Source: Salvia splendens
Lineage: Eukaryota; Streptophyta; Magnoliopsida; Lamiales; Lamiaceae
Assembly (NCBI RefSeq): GCF_004379255.2
Contig: NC_056048.1
Coordinates: 27,400,736 to 27,464,735, forward strand
Length of the DNA stretch: 64,000 nt
Direction of reading: 5' to 3'
Part shown: positions 10,433-21,794 of the stretch, piece by piece
Numbering within the stretch: position 1 is the stretch's first letter
How the letters are laid out: each line of letters starts with the position of its first letter
The notes under the pieces: model-generated
What the model was told of the DNA's origin: nothing
Databases searched by the model: none
The model's input: the letters and a program-made list of their open reading frames with translations, nothing else
Translations under genes and position numbers: made by a program

Positions 10433-13184
10433 TTAGTTGGCCTCAGTCGACAGAATCTCAAGCTCGGCCCACCAGAGCGGCGACAGTTTCGGGATGGCCC
10501 CGTCCGGCCCTATCCCGGTGATCACTCTCAGCCTCGTACACACCTCTTTCATGGACGGCCTCTCATCCGCGCACCACCTGATCACCTCACCGATCTCTTC
10601 GACCTGATCTTCCCGATACGTTCCCAGAGTCGGGTCTACCATCTCCCTCAGCGGTTGCATTCCCCTGAGGTAGTCCGACGCCCAGTCTTCGAGAGTGTCA
10701 CTACCCGCGGTGTACGGGAGCCTGCCCGTGATCATCTCAAACAGTATCACGCCAAAGCTGTAGACGTTGCTCTGTGGATCCGTTTGCCTCTCTGCTGCTG
10801 CAGCGCCCTCATCCCAGAAGGCGATGTCCGACACTTTGGCAGCGTAGTCTTCGGTTAGACAGATACACGAGGAAGTCAGGCTTTTGTGGGCTAATGGAGG
10901 TGTTAATTGGTGCATATGCTTGAGGCAGTACGCGATTCCCATCGCGATTCTCAGTCGCGTTGTCCAGTCCAAGTGTTCGGCTTCTTTTACTGCAATGTAG
11001 GTGGAGGAATGACTAATAGATTCAACTCATAGAGATATGAAGCAAGAGGAGTCGAGCGCTTACTGTGAATGTGCTCGAACAGAGTCCCGTTGGGAGCATA
11101 CTCGAAAACCATCATTCTCGTGAAGGGCGCCTGCTCCTCACAGAAACCGAGTAGGCTGACGAAGTTCTTGTGATTCACTTTCGATAGCGAGTCAATCTGA
11201 AACGCACACGAAAAGGGCGTTGGCGCCAAGAAAAACCATCAACGACTGAATCTCGTTACTCTAAAATCGGCATAAAACGTACCTTCTTCCTGAACTGGCT
11301 TTCGAGATTGCTAGACCAGTCCTTCGCAGATGACATGGCAACGGAAGCGACTGCTATCTCAACTCCACTTGACAACGTGCCCTTATAGAAAGTACAAATC
11401 GAAGCTGAACCAATCACGTTGCTAAAGTCCTCACAAGCAGCCTCGAGTTCGGATCTCTTGAGCTTGGGAACACCTGAGACACCAAGCAACCGAATATTTA
11501 GTGACTCGACTCGAACCTCCATGCCTTGCTATGCATAGCAATAAAACATAAATTTAAAAGAGATTCATAGCGTAGAGGTACCGGTTACAAATACTCTCTG
11601 CAGCTGTCCACTTAGCCCCGTAGCCCATGGCTTGACCGTCGAAACTTTACCATATTGATAGAAGACGACGCCAATAACTAAAAGCAAAAGCAATAGAGAA
11701 CCACCAATGGATGCAACCAATACAAGTGTGTGATTCCTTCCATCACTTTTAGCTGGTGCTGCTAGGCTCGTTCGATTCTCTGCTTCTGGAAATATTGTTT
11801 GAGAGTTATTGTTAGCAAGAGGGGCAGAGGAAGAGGAAGGCGGTGACTGCACAGGCGAGGGAGACTGGGGCACGGAAGGAGCAGGTATAGGAGTCGGAGG
11901 ATCAGGAGCCGGAGTTGAAATTGGTGGTGGAGATAAATCTGGATCCGGAGTTGTTGGTGGTAGGAATTCTCGGGCAGGGGTAGGTGGAATACGGAACCTG
12001 AAGGGCTGTTGTCTCCTAGTCGGGGTTTCTTGCAACAATTTTCGTTCTCCAACGTCTCGTTTTTCCCAGGAAGTCCTGTGGAGGTAATGGATTCATCAAC
12101 TTGAAAAGGAAGGATAAAACAAAGACTACAATTATAATAACGTTAGAGTATAACGCATCAACCTCAACGACTCATCAGAAACATAGACGAACGAACAAGC
12201 TACCATTCAAGAATCATGCTTATTCAGGATCTAAACAGATTATGCATACCATGGCGTAAGTAAGCTTTCACAAGCTGCCTCGTTGGATCTCGACAGCAAG
12301 CCCTCCTCCACTTGAGCTTCGGATAGCTTCTGAAGCTCGTAAACCTCAGGACTTATGTCACTAATACTCTCATTATTGTCGAGCAAACTGCATCACAACA
12401 AGATTTCTATTCATCAGACACAGAAAAACGCGTTCTACATAAGGAAACGAGCATGCTTCGGTTTAGTCCAACGTACAGAAGTGTCATCGAAAAATTGTTG
12501 CCTAGACTACAAGGGAGCTTCCCACTGAAGTTGTTATATCCAACATCCAACACCTCCAATCCTTTTATGTGTGTGATTTCTTCAGGGATCCCACCCGAAA
12601 ACGAGTTGTTTCGCAGAATTCTTCAAACAAACAACTCAAAGTAAATCAAACTGCAAACAAGCTACAAAATTGGGAATGAATTTGAACTGTTTCAACACAA
12701 TCTTACAGAGATTTCAAGTGACTTAGGATCCCAATATGAGGAGACAAAGTACCTCTCAAACAAAGATCTTTGAGGTTTCTGCAAGCAAACTAAACATCAA
12801 GAATTCCCAAAATCCAACTAAATCAAACAACAAATTAATCAATTGACCATAAAAATCACTCACAAATCAACAACATATCCCTTTGAGCAGCCAACACCAG
12901 ACCAAGAACAAGGATTCTCCAATCCAATTTCATCAATCCAATTTGACAAAGCTCCATGTGGATCACTCACAATTTCTTCTTTAAATTTCAGCAAAGCCAC
13001 ACCTATTCAATCAAGAGAGTTACCCCACTTCATTTTTCCCCTTCCAAAATTTCATTTCTAACCAAAAAAAAAAAAGCATACCTTCATGATTGAGAGAGCA
13101 GCAAAAACTGAAATTGAGGAGAAAAAGGCAGCATAAAGCAAATGCAGCCAAGAACAGATTTTTAGATCTCCAAAACACTTTCAT
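10433..13184 (-). CDS. MRH1/MALE DISCOVERER-type LRR receptor pseudokinase
   Basis: Nine exons with consistent phase: 13082-13184, 12864-13002, 12707-12778, 12477-12620, 12250-12387, 11582-12075, 11283-11473, 11064-11196 and 10433-10989; 656 residues. Order: signal peptide (LFLAAFALCCLFLLNFSF), LRRNT domain (GVALLKFKEEIVSDP, NPCSWSGVGC), a few LRRs (LRGTLSPHIGIL, NNSFSGGIPEEI, NNFSGKLP), a Pro/Ser-rich linker, a membrane helix (SLLLLLLVIGVVFYQY), then a kinase-like domain starting VPKLKRSELEAACEDF. Catalysis looks lost: the beta-3 lysine region reads EIAVASV, the HRD position reads AHKSL and the DFG position reads SDIAF. This family includes Arabidopsis MRH1 (root hairs) and MDIS1/2 (pollen-tube perception of LURE). 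Small RNA-like hairpin MITE DNA lies just upstream (13436-13607). Confidence 0.87.
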
Positions 13185-13435
13185 TTCATCAGAAACCAAT
13201 TCTCTCAGCCAAGAAAGGAAACCAAATGATAAACCCAAGCTCCAAAATGGGAATAGAATCAGTTTCTTGAGAATAGTTCAACCACCTAACCTGGTTGACT
13301 CAGTCGAGCAGACAAATACAAAAACAAGCAACTTGAAAAAACAATTGATAGATAAGTGAATTGGAAGCAAAAGGGATAAGGGTCTGCAAAAGAGTACTCG
13401 AATGTGACTGTGTAGTAAAGAAATACCCAAAGATG
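13185..13435 (-). promoter_or_regulatory. 5' UTR/promoter region of the MRH1-like gene
   Basis: The 250 bases upstream of the start codon at 13184. No clear TATA box; the palindromic MITE begins at its outer edge. Confidence 0.35.
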
Positions 13436-13607
13436 AAGGGATGGGATCCCCTGCTGTGGTGGGAGCACAGCAGCCCTCACCCAAACAAATTTTTTATATT
13501 AAAATTTTTTTTTTTTTATAATATAAATTTATTATTAAAAAATTTGGTTGTGTGAGGGCAGCAGCCCCTGCTGTGCTCCCACCACAGCAGGGGATCCCCA
13601 TCCAAAG
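13436..13607. mobile_element. Palindromic MITE, copy 1 (family with ggatcccctgctgtg ends)
   Basis: Left arm begins gggatgggatcccctgctgt and continues through ggtgggagcacagcag; the right arm repeats it inverted, ending cagcaggggatccccatcc. About 50 bases on each arm pair almost perfectly around an AT-rich core. It shares its ends with the element at 17994-18140. Confidence 0.75.
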
Positions 13608-14021
13608 ATGAAAACGCGTAATCAAGCTGCCTTAATTTAACAGCAAAAAACTGATCAAGAAAGGACCTTTTTTATGGTTTGACTCTTAAAATAAATACAG
13701 CAGAATTTTATTCGAAGAATCTCAAAAAAGGAGGCTTTTTTATGGGGAGATTTATGCATGAGAATGCTTCTGATTTGGGGGAGGGATTTTGCAAATTGAG
13801 AGAGGACTTTTCTCAGGTGATGTGCCGGCCGTGACTTTTCAAATATGCATTCTTTTACTTAGTATTATCAAAACAAATACTAATAATTTAATTACTTACT
13901 AACTTACATTCTTAATTTATCATAATTTATAATTTTATATTTCGGCACCGCTTGATTTTGTTTGTTTATTCCTCCATTTCTTGCGTTGGACGCATTGATT
14001 TCTATTCATAAAAAATGTTAG

Positions 14022-14172
14022 TGAGCCAAATCAAACATTTTAATTATGTGCATATTTCTTATTTTATAAAATTTGAATTGGTATGTTTTTATTAGTATGC
14101 CAAATCAAACATCATAATTAATGTCCATATTTCTTATATTATAAATTTTGAATTGGCATGTTTCCGTCTAAT
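14022..14172. repeat. Two-copy 74-bp direct repeat
   Basis: gccaaatcaaacat occurs at 14025 and again at 14099, and the following 60 bases match closely (ttgaattgg-atgttt ends each unit). AT-rich, non-coding. Confidence 0.65.
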
Positions 14173-14706
14173 CTTAAGTGATTGACTATTTTTCGGTACG
14201 TGTTTGAGAAAATAATAATAAATAGTTGAAGTGGAGAAAAGGTAAACGATTCTCTTCTATATCATTTCCTCTTTTACTTTACTTTCTCTCTATTTTAATT
14301 ACTTATTATCATCTTTATAAAACAACGGTAAAAAAGAAATCAATCACTTGAGTTGGGACGAAGGGGAGGGAGTATATAATTTACTTTAATGAAAATTTCA
14401 TTCGGTAACTTAGCTGATTTAAATCTGAACTTCAATTGATATATTATTCAAACTTGAATATTCGTGTGACATTTCGACGTCAATAAATACAATTGCACGA
14501 TAAATTTAGACCTGCATTGTTTTTCCTTTCCCCCCTCTTTCCGATATAGTATTTCTTAAAAGGACATATATAAAACGACATTGTATCATTTTGTCACATA
14601 ATTCAATTTATAATAATGACGAAAAACCAGCTGTCAACTGAATTCTAAACTTGAACTTTATACTATTGTTAATAATCAAAATTTGATCTAAAATTGACAT
14701 TAATAG

Positions 14707-15222
14707 TAGGGGTGGCAAATCGTGCGTCTCGGGTCGTTATCGTGTCGACACGATAACGACACGAACACGATAACAACAAACACGAACACGACCTGTTAAG
14801 AAAACCTCAAACACGAACACGAACACGACCCGCTACCCTCAGACCCGAACACGACACGAACACGACACGAACCACTTCGGGTCAACACGACACGATAACA
14901 ACATGTATTGGAAAGTGATTAAATATTTAAATGAGATATGACCATATGAGACTATGAGAGTCAATTTAATAAATACTGAAAAATGAAAATAATAAGAATT
15001 AATAATATTAAAATATTATTTGTTAACGGATAACACGAACCCGACACGAACACGTATTGTTAACGGATAACACGAATCCGACACGAACACGGCACGAAAT
15101 TTTCGTGTCCTTAATGGGTCGACCCGATAAGGACACGAACCCAATAAGCTCTGACTCAAATCCATTAATTTCGTGCCGATTAGTGTCGTGTTATCGTGTC
15201 GTGTCAAAAATTGTCAACCCTA
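14707..15222. mobile_element. hAT-like non-autonomous element
   Basis: 516 bases with ends taggggtggcaaat and, inverted, tagggttgacaatt. It is flanked by perfect 8-bp duplications attaatag at 14699-14706 and 15223-15230, the hAT signature. The interior is made of repeated, partly palindromic cacgaacacga/acacgataac units that pair left with right. Confidence 0.85.
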
Positions 15223-15230
15223 ATTAATAG

Positions 15231-15944
15231 TGTAATAACGTCGAAATTTTGACCTCTTGTTATATTTGAGCTTTATTTTCTCAACTTATCACATGTATTT
15301 GTGGGGAGAAATTTAGAAAAATATCCCCTACGTATTTATCAAGTTAGATGAATGTATTTCCCAATAAATTATGTTAGGTAGCAAAAACTTGTAATTCTTG
15401 GATGTGTGGCTGGCTATGATGGTGTAGCATGTGATGGTATATTATTTTGAATAATAAAAGTAAGAGTGACGTGGATTGAATTAATGAAATATTTCAAATA
15501 AAATGGATGTATGATGGTTTACTAGTAAGAAACAAGAAAGCATGGACAAGTCTATGCTATGGTGGTGGGGACATTATTATGAGGTTGAGAGCCCATCCAT
15601 TTACAACTAGTATTAATGGTTTTGGGCCAACTATAACTCCTCTTTTAATATCTCCTCCATAACCCTTTTATGGAAAGTGAATTCAAATATTTTTTTGAAA
15701 CATTTTACTAAAAAAGTTTATTATTAGCTTCATCCCACTTGTGCTGTTTTATGACCTAAATAAAAAGAAAATAAAATAAGTGAGAGGAAAAAAATAAAGA
15801 TAATATTGATGTTATTTTTATTTTAGAAAATATGTCATTTTTAGTTAAATAAATAAAAAATAATATTTTATTTTTAACGAGACACAAAAAATATTCTCCT
15901 TCCTCACTGTGGTCTCCTACCTGGGTCAGATTCAGAGTCAAATG
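15231..15944. other. Intergenic region without recognised genes
   Basis: AT-rich, no open frame of interest. Confidence 0.4.
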
Positions 15945-15947
15945 TTA

Positions 15948-16637
15948 GAGTGGCCACTAAAAGGCGGCCACTAAAAGGCGGACACTCCAATAGCTCCGCC
16001 ACAGTTTTTATTCATAGCCCTAGTTTTTTTGTCCATAACCCTAAAATTTTGTTTCCGCCACTATGGTGGACACCTTCAATAGCCCACAAATTTTATAATC
16101 AATTTTCATTGTATAAATGTTTCAAGTAATTATGAATAAATTTATCGGACTATACGTAATTAGAAGACGATGACTATACGTGAAGAAATTAAAATTAAAC
16201 ACTAAATTTTCGTTGTATTAAAGTACATGAAAAATTATACAACGAAAATTTAATCTAGTACAAATCACTAAGGTCTTCACACTATTGAATCAGAGCATTC
16301 CACGTGTCTCTCCACAAATTGTCTATTTCTGACCACAAAGTCTAGTGAGAGAAATTTTTAGTGATGAAGAGTCGGAATGGTGTGAAAATAATGAATGGAA
16401 TGGAGTGTATTTACAGGTGAATTAAATTAAATTAAAAAAAAATGGGCGTCCACCGGCGCGGCGGACACTACGCCACTATAGTCGCCCCACCTATTCGCCG
16501 CGTCCGCCAAGGAGGAGGCGAAGGCCCGTCCGCAGCCTACCGCCCCCATTTCCTTGTCCGTCCCGGGGGCGGACGCCAACTCCACTATAATTCGCCCCGG
16601 GACCGCCCCAAACCGCGGCTAACCATAGTGGACACCC
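15948..16637. mobile_element. PIF/Harbinger-like MITE
   Basis: Ends gagtggccactaaaaggcgg and, inverted, gggtgtccactatggttagc. Flanked by TTA at 15945-15947 and 16638-16640. The right third is very GC-rich and the rest AT-rich. A 125-codon open frame in the right end (16442-16819) runs out of the element and looks like chance. Confidence 0.75.
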
Positions 16638-16892
16638 TTATGTGCCCATGTGAGTGCTCGCTCACAGAAGTCTATCTCTTTTTTTTATTAATACAATCTT
16701 TATTCAATCCCATAATTAGTGACGAATTCAGGTTACTATTTCGAGACCAAATTTATCATAATTTTGTAAATAAAGAAATAAGAGTACTAAAATTGTTCCA
16801 TTTAGTGGAGAAACATTAAAATTAAAGTAAGTAATAAGCTTGGAAAACATTTTACACTTTACGATTCATAAGTATTGAAACAATGGGATATA

Positions 16893-17106
16893 CTCCCTCC
16901 GTCCGCAAATAGGAGTCTCGTTTTTCCATTTTAGTCCATCCGCGAATAGAAGTCTCGGTTTACTTTTACCATAAATGGTAATAGAGTCTCACATTCCACT
17001 AACTCATTTCACTCACCTTCCATTTAAAACTAATATAGTTTCACTAACTTTTTTTCACCTATTTTTCTTAACATTTCTCAAAATTTCTAGTAACGGACGG
17101 ATGGAG
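16893..17106. mobile_element. Stowaway-like MITE
   Basis: Left end ctccctccgtccgcaaatag, right end acggacggatggag, with TA on both sides. 214 bases. Confidence 0.8.
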
Positions 17107-17108
17107 TA

Positions 17109-17993
17109 GAATCTAAATCAAGCTAAGAATTGTTGCCTCCAAAGCCCCTTCTTCCATACTAAAATCAGCCAAATACGTTGAACATTCTAATGATTGAACA
17201 GATAATTGTAGTATTGCAGACATAAATTCTTGCTATATCCATATTAAGTGAGTAAGTGACGAACAAATACCTTACAAAATATTTTGCATTGATCAAGAAA
17301 CAAAAAAGATTAAAGATCCAACTTTCGATCGGCTCACATGATCCCCCGATCCAAGCGACCATCAACACATCTCTTCCCAAGAATTCATGCATATCTTATC
17401 TTTGTATTGCATGAATATCTATCTTTCTCGATATCAATAACGTAACGACCACCACAACACATCTCTTCTCAATTATTCATAAATTCCTTATCATTATACA
17501 GATAGCTATCTCTTGACATCAGTAGTAAAACCGATTCATGTAGTTATTAAACCCGTATTTCATGTAAGATAGCCTAAATCCTTTTATCTTATGTGTAATA
17601 TATATCATCTCTTTTCATTTTACTAATAAAAGAAATCGAAAAATTAAATAAGTTAACGAATATAAAAAACATCTTTCGTAATATCCCCAAGCAATTAACT
17701 ACTAGTACTAAACCCTTTTCATTTTTTCATTTTACTAATAAAGAAAGATCGAAAAACAAAATAAACTAACGAAGATAAAAACATCTGTTGTATTATCCCC
17801 AAGCCCAAAGACAATTTTTTACTTCTTTCCTCAGTTCCATTAAAATATGTACACTTTTCATTTACTTATGTCCCATAAAAATATGTGATTTTAAAAAATT
17901 TATATCAATTTAATAATATAGGTCCTCATATCCACTAAAACTACTTTAATTACCATTCTTCATCTCTCTTACTTTACCATACAATTCTCGGGA
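17109..17993. other. Intergenic region without recognised genes
   Basis: AT-rich. It contains two similar stretches (about 17610-17680 and 17720-17795, both with actaataaagaaa and ccccaagc) that look like an old local duplication. Confidence 0.4.
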
Positions 17994-18140
17994 TAGGATC
18001 CCCTGCTGTGCTCGAATGCACAGCAGGGTGCTGTGCCTCTCCCATGTAAATAAAATAATCAAATAAATAAATTAAATAAATTAAATAAATAAATTATTAT
18101 TTTAATTGTATGGGAGAAGCACAGCAGGGGATCCTATCCT
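17994..18140. mobile_element. Palindromic MITE, copy 2 (family with ggatcccctgctgtg ends)
   Basis: Ends ggataggatcccctgctgtg and its inverse around an AT-rich centre of aaataaatt units. The left arm carries an extra tcgaatgcacagcagggtg stretch. Same family as 13436-13607. It lies about 240 bases upstream of the VAPYRIN-like start codon. Confidence 0.75.
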
Positions 18141-18214
18141 CCTTTTTCACTTTACCAATTTTATCTTAATTTCTGTGTCATCCTCGTTGCACCTATTTTT
18201 ATTGGATAGAGAGA

Positions 18215-18221
18215 GTATAAA
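18215..18221 (+). promoter_or_regulatory. Possible TATA box of the VAPYRIN-like gene
   Basis: tataaaa in the context agagagtataaaactt, 160 bases upstream of the ATG at 18382. Confidence 0.4.
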
Positions 18222-18381
18222 ACTTCTTAATCCATTTTCATCAAACACATGCTACTACAAACAACTAAACCAAAATCTTAACCACAAAATTCAAATTAGC
18301 CTCTAACAAATCAATCTAATTGGAAGTATACTTGCTCTCTGCAACAACAAAAAAAATGAGAATTCATTTTCTTCTTCATCA

Positions 18382-21293
18382 ATGGAGAAACTCGTCCAGC
18401 TCTCCGACCACGAAATCCTCATCGACTTCTCCCCAAACACCAAATGCCGCACCACAATCCGCCTCAAATCCCTCCTCCCCTCCGCCCCCATAGCCTTCAA
18501 GCTCCAAACCTCCTCCCCCCACAAATTCCTCGTCAATCCCCCCACCGGCCTCGTCCCCCCTCTCTCCTCCGCCTCCTTCCAAATCGTCCTCAAACCCCAG
18601 TCCCACCCACCCCCCTCCTTCCCCCGCTCCCCCTCCGACCGCTTCCTCCTCAAAATCTCCCCCGTCCCCGAATCGCCCGAGTCAACTCACCCTAAACTCG
18701 CCAACCGCTGGCTCGACCGAGTCGACTCAGTCCCGAACCAGATCTACGACGTGAAGCTAAAGGTCTACTTCGTAGGCAAATTCCTCCTCTCCCACGCTGT
18801 TTCCGGCGGGGATCTGGAATCGGTGAGGGGGATAATCAAGCGGCAGCGCTCGATCGTCCCCGATCTGGCGGATCGGGAGGCGGATGCGCTGTACCGGGCC
18901 GCGGCGCGGCACAGCGGCGTCGCGGCGCTGCTGGTGGACGCCGGGCTGAGGATCGGCGGGAATGATGAGTTGAGGTGGGCGGGGAAGGGGTGGGTGGGGA
19001 TGCACGCGGCGGCGGCGTTCGATCGGGCCGGGGAGATCGAGGAGAGGGTGAGGGGAGGGGAGGGGGTGGAGTGCAGGGATAGGGAGGGGCGGACGCCGCT
19101 GATTCTGGCGGCGGGGAAGGGGAATTTGAGGAGCGTGGAGGCGCTGGTGCGGATGGGGGCGAATGTGGACGCGAGGAGTAAGGATGGGAGGACGGCGATG
19201 TACAGGGCGGCGGCGAATGGGGATTTGGCGGTGGTGGAAGTGCTGGTGGCGGCGGGCGGGGATCCGACGATTGGGGATGTGGAGCATTGCCGGTCGGCGA
19301 TTGGCGTAGCGAGGGATAAGGGGCATGTAAGTAATTTCACAGCTGATTAACTCAATTTTTGTTTGTTTGATGATAGAGTTTTTAAAATGATTATAATTTG
19401 ATTGCGATAAGATAGCTTTGGTTTATGTTTGTTGGTTTGAGTGGAAATTAGAGATTATTAGTTTGATATACTTAGTACTTAAATAGTAATGAGATAGTTG
19501 CATGAGTTTTAACGGGAATCATAGTGTTAATAATGACTAATAAATGTATTAAGCAAAGAAAGTGATGAGTCATATACTAGTATAGATGGGCAGGGGCAGT
19601 AATTTCAATGATAATCTACTCAATTTTGTTTGTTTTTTGATCTTCACATTTAATAAATAGACTTTAAAAATGATTATAATTTGATTGCAATTAGCAAGGT
19701 TTGGTTTATGTTAGTTGCATACTGTGTTTGAGTGGAAATAAGTGATTTGGAATTTGATACTAATGGCATGTTGTATGAGTTTTAACAAAAATCGTTCAAA
19801 ACTGAAAAAAAAAGGTTATTATGATTGGATAAATGGTTATATTGCACTAATAATGATTTAAAAATATGCTATGAGCGAAGTAAGTTGATGAGTTATAATA
19901 TATTGTGCATAAAATCAAAATTACTAAAAATGAGTAGTACTACTTACTATATTTAGGAGATTGATGGAGTAATTAATAAGAGTACTACTATATTAGATTG
20001 AATTAATTGTTTGAAACTTTGGATGTTTATCTTCTATTAGAACTAAGATCCATCGTCCATTGATAAATTCTCTTTTTTCGGTATTCCTCGTTGCTTGCAA
20101 TAAAAGTAGGAGTTTTCGAGATTTGCTAAATTGTGGTGCTCTAAGTGAAATTCTGTCAAAAATCAAAGTAAATCTCAGCCCTTAATAATTGGATTGAATG
20201 ATTGTGATAAGCTATATTATTAGCCTAAGATGGTACATTATTAGCCTAGCTACATTATTAGACTCAAACGATACATTATTTTGCTAAAATAGTACATTAT
20301 TAGCTAAGTTACATTATTAGATGACACGTAACATTAATCTAATCGTTAGATCACAAGATTTAATGGACTACAAGTGTTTTAATTTTGAACATTATTTAGC
20401 TTATGAATTTGAATACATCCATTTGTAGTAAATTTAAGTTTAATTTATGTTTTGGTTTTAATAGAAACTTAATTGAAGAAATTGTGAAATGTCTTCTTAG
20501 ACAATAAGCAAGCTTTTTAATTTATGTGAGTTGCTTCATGCCTTTTTAGTACTTTATGTTTGAGTGGGAATTGGTGATTGTCAATTTAATACTACTACTA
20601 TATGTCCTAAAAAATTTTGATGGCATATGTTACGAGTTTTTAATAAAGTGGTTGAAAATTGATTGACATATTTGTGAGCCCAGAAATGGTCTCACCTTAA
20701 TTATGGATAGTGTCAACAATGATTTTTAATTTATGTGTTACAAGTGGAGATTATAGTGAGTCATATAGTAATAGAAAGAGTAATTAAATTAATAAAATAA
20801 AATAGTAAAAATAATGAACTTGAACAAATATTTATGCTTTCCAAACTCTAATCTCATGACAATTGTGTAGATGGAGATAGTTAAAGTACTAGAGCAAGGA
20901 GAAGCAGTGCTTCGCGCAGCTAGGCGTGGGGAGCTCGACACCCTCGAAGCCCTGCTGGAGAAGGGAGCGAACGCGGGCTTCTGTGATCAATACGGCTTGA
21001 CAGCGCTCCATGTGGCCGCCATCAAAGGGAACAAGGACGTGGTGATGATGCTCGTCGAGTTTGGTGCTGGCGTGGAGTGGCAGGACGCCGAAGGCCAGAC
21101 TGCGCTGCATCTTGCTGTTGAAGGCGGGAGCGTTGAGACCGTTGAGGTTCTCATTTGCAGAGGAGCTAATGTGAATGCCACGACCGCCAAAGGCGCGACG
21201 CCACTCCATGTTTCAAAGCTGATGGAGTACGAGGACATAACGAAGCTTCTCCTCGACAAAGGAGCAGCTTCCGTTGCGCCCTCCGAGGTTTGA
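18382..21293 (+). CDS. VAPYRIN-like protein: MSP/VAP domain plus ankyrin repeats
   Basis: Two exons, 18382-19326 and 20871-21293, joined in phase 0 (GH to MEIVKVLEQGE), 455 residues. Residues 1 to about 130 form an MSP/VAP-type beta sandwich (EILIDFSPNTKCRTTIRL, FLVNPPTGLVPPLSSASFQI, then IYDVKLKVYFVGKFL). The rest is ankyrin repeats: clear units are GRTPLILAAGKGNLRSVEAL, GRTAMYRAAANGDLAVVEVL, GLTALHVAAIKGNKDVVMML, GQTALHLAVEGGSVETVEVL and GATPLHVSKLMEYEDITKLL. MSP plus ankyrin is the VAPYRIN architecture; VAPYRIN is needed for intracellular accommodation of arbuscular mycorrhizal fungi and rhizobia. This protein is shorter than I would expect for true VAPYRIN, so it may be the VAPYRIN-like paralogue found also in non-host plants. 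Exon 1 is unusually GC-rich at third codon positions compared with its flanks. Confidence 0.8.
19327..20870 (+). other. VAPYRIN-like intron with degenerate internal duplications
   Basis: Intron of 1544 bases (gtaagt to gtgtag). The first part (19326-19580) recurs in degenerate form at about 19596-19900 and in part at about 20520-20660. A stretch of acattattag repeats lies at about 20215-20335. Confidence 0.65.
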
Positions 21294-21531
21294 TTTGTTG
21301 GATTATGAGCCTGTGTGTAGAGTTTTGTGACATAGATTTGGTCTGGGAAAAAAAAAGGTTTCAAGAGTCTCTAGAAAGTGTAGTTATCTTAGAGAAAGGG
21401 TTTGTAAATGTTTAGATATTGCAATTAAAATTGTTGTTGTATATCTATGATTATACTTCTCCTTAACCATTAATTATGGGATCGAGTAAGTTTTAAGATA
21501 TGTGAATGAACACGAATTGAAAATCATATGC

Positions 21532-21794
21532 GGATGTCAACGTGAGTTTAACGATGTCATCTATTAATACAGAAAATCACGCCGTTTGGTCGAAAAATAT
21601 TAATAATATATAACATGTGGATGTCAACGTGAGTTTAACGATGTCATCTATTAATACAGAAAATCACGCCGTTTGGTTGAAAAACATCAATAATATATAA
21701 CATGTGGATGTCAACGTGAGTTTAACGATGTCATCTATTAATACAGAAAATCACACCGTTTAGTTGAAAAACATCAATAATATATAACATGTAG
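21532..21794. repeat. Three tandem 87-bp repeats
   Basis: Units start at 21534, 21621 and 21708 with atgtcaacgtgagtttaacg and end in aatatataacatgt. Copies differ at only a few bases. Confidence 0.9.

Noticed and set aside
11283..11520. An extra 17 residues (MEVRVESLNIRLLGVSG) in the MRH1-like kinase exon
   Set aside because: The acceptor at 11474 (gtctcag) keeps phase and gives the family sequence VTGVPKLKRSELEAACED directly; the upstream acceptor would add unmatched residues.
13436..13607. A microRNA precursor
   Set aside because: The hairpin is near-perfect, has TIR-like ends and a second genomic copy in this window, so it is better explained as a MITE.
18757..19340. Long minus-strand open frames (about 190 codons) over the MSP-ankyrin exon
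   Set aside because: Arg/Pro- and Ala/Ser-rich composition typical of antisense reading of GC-rich coding DNA.
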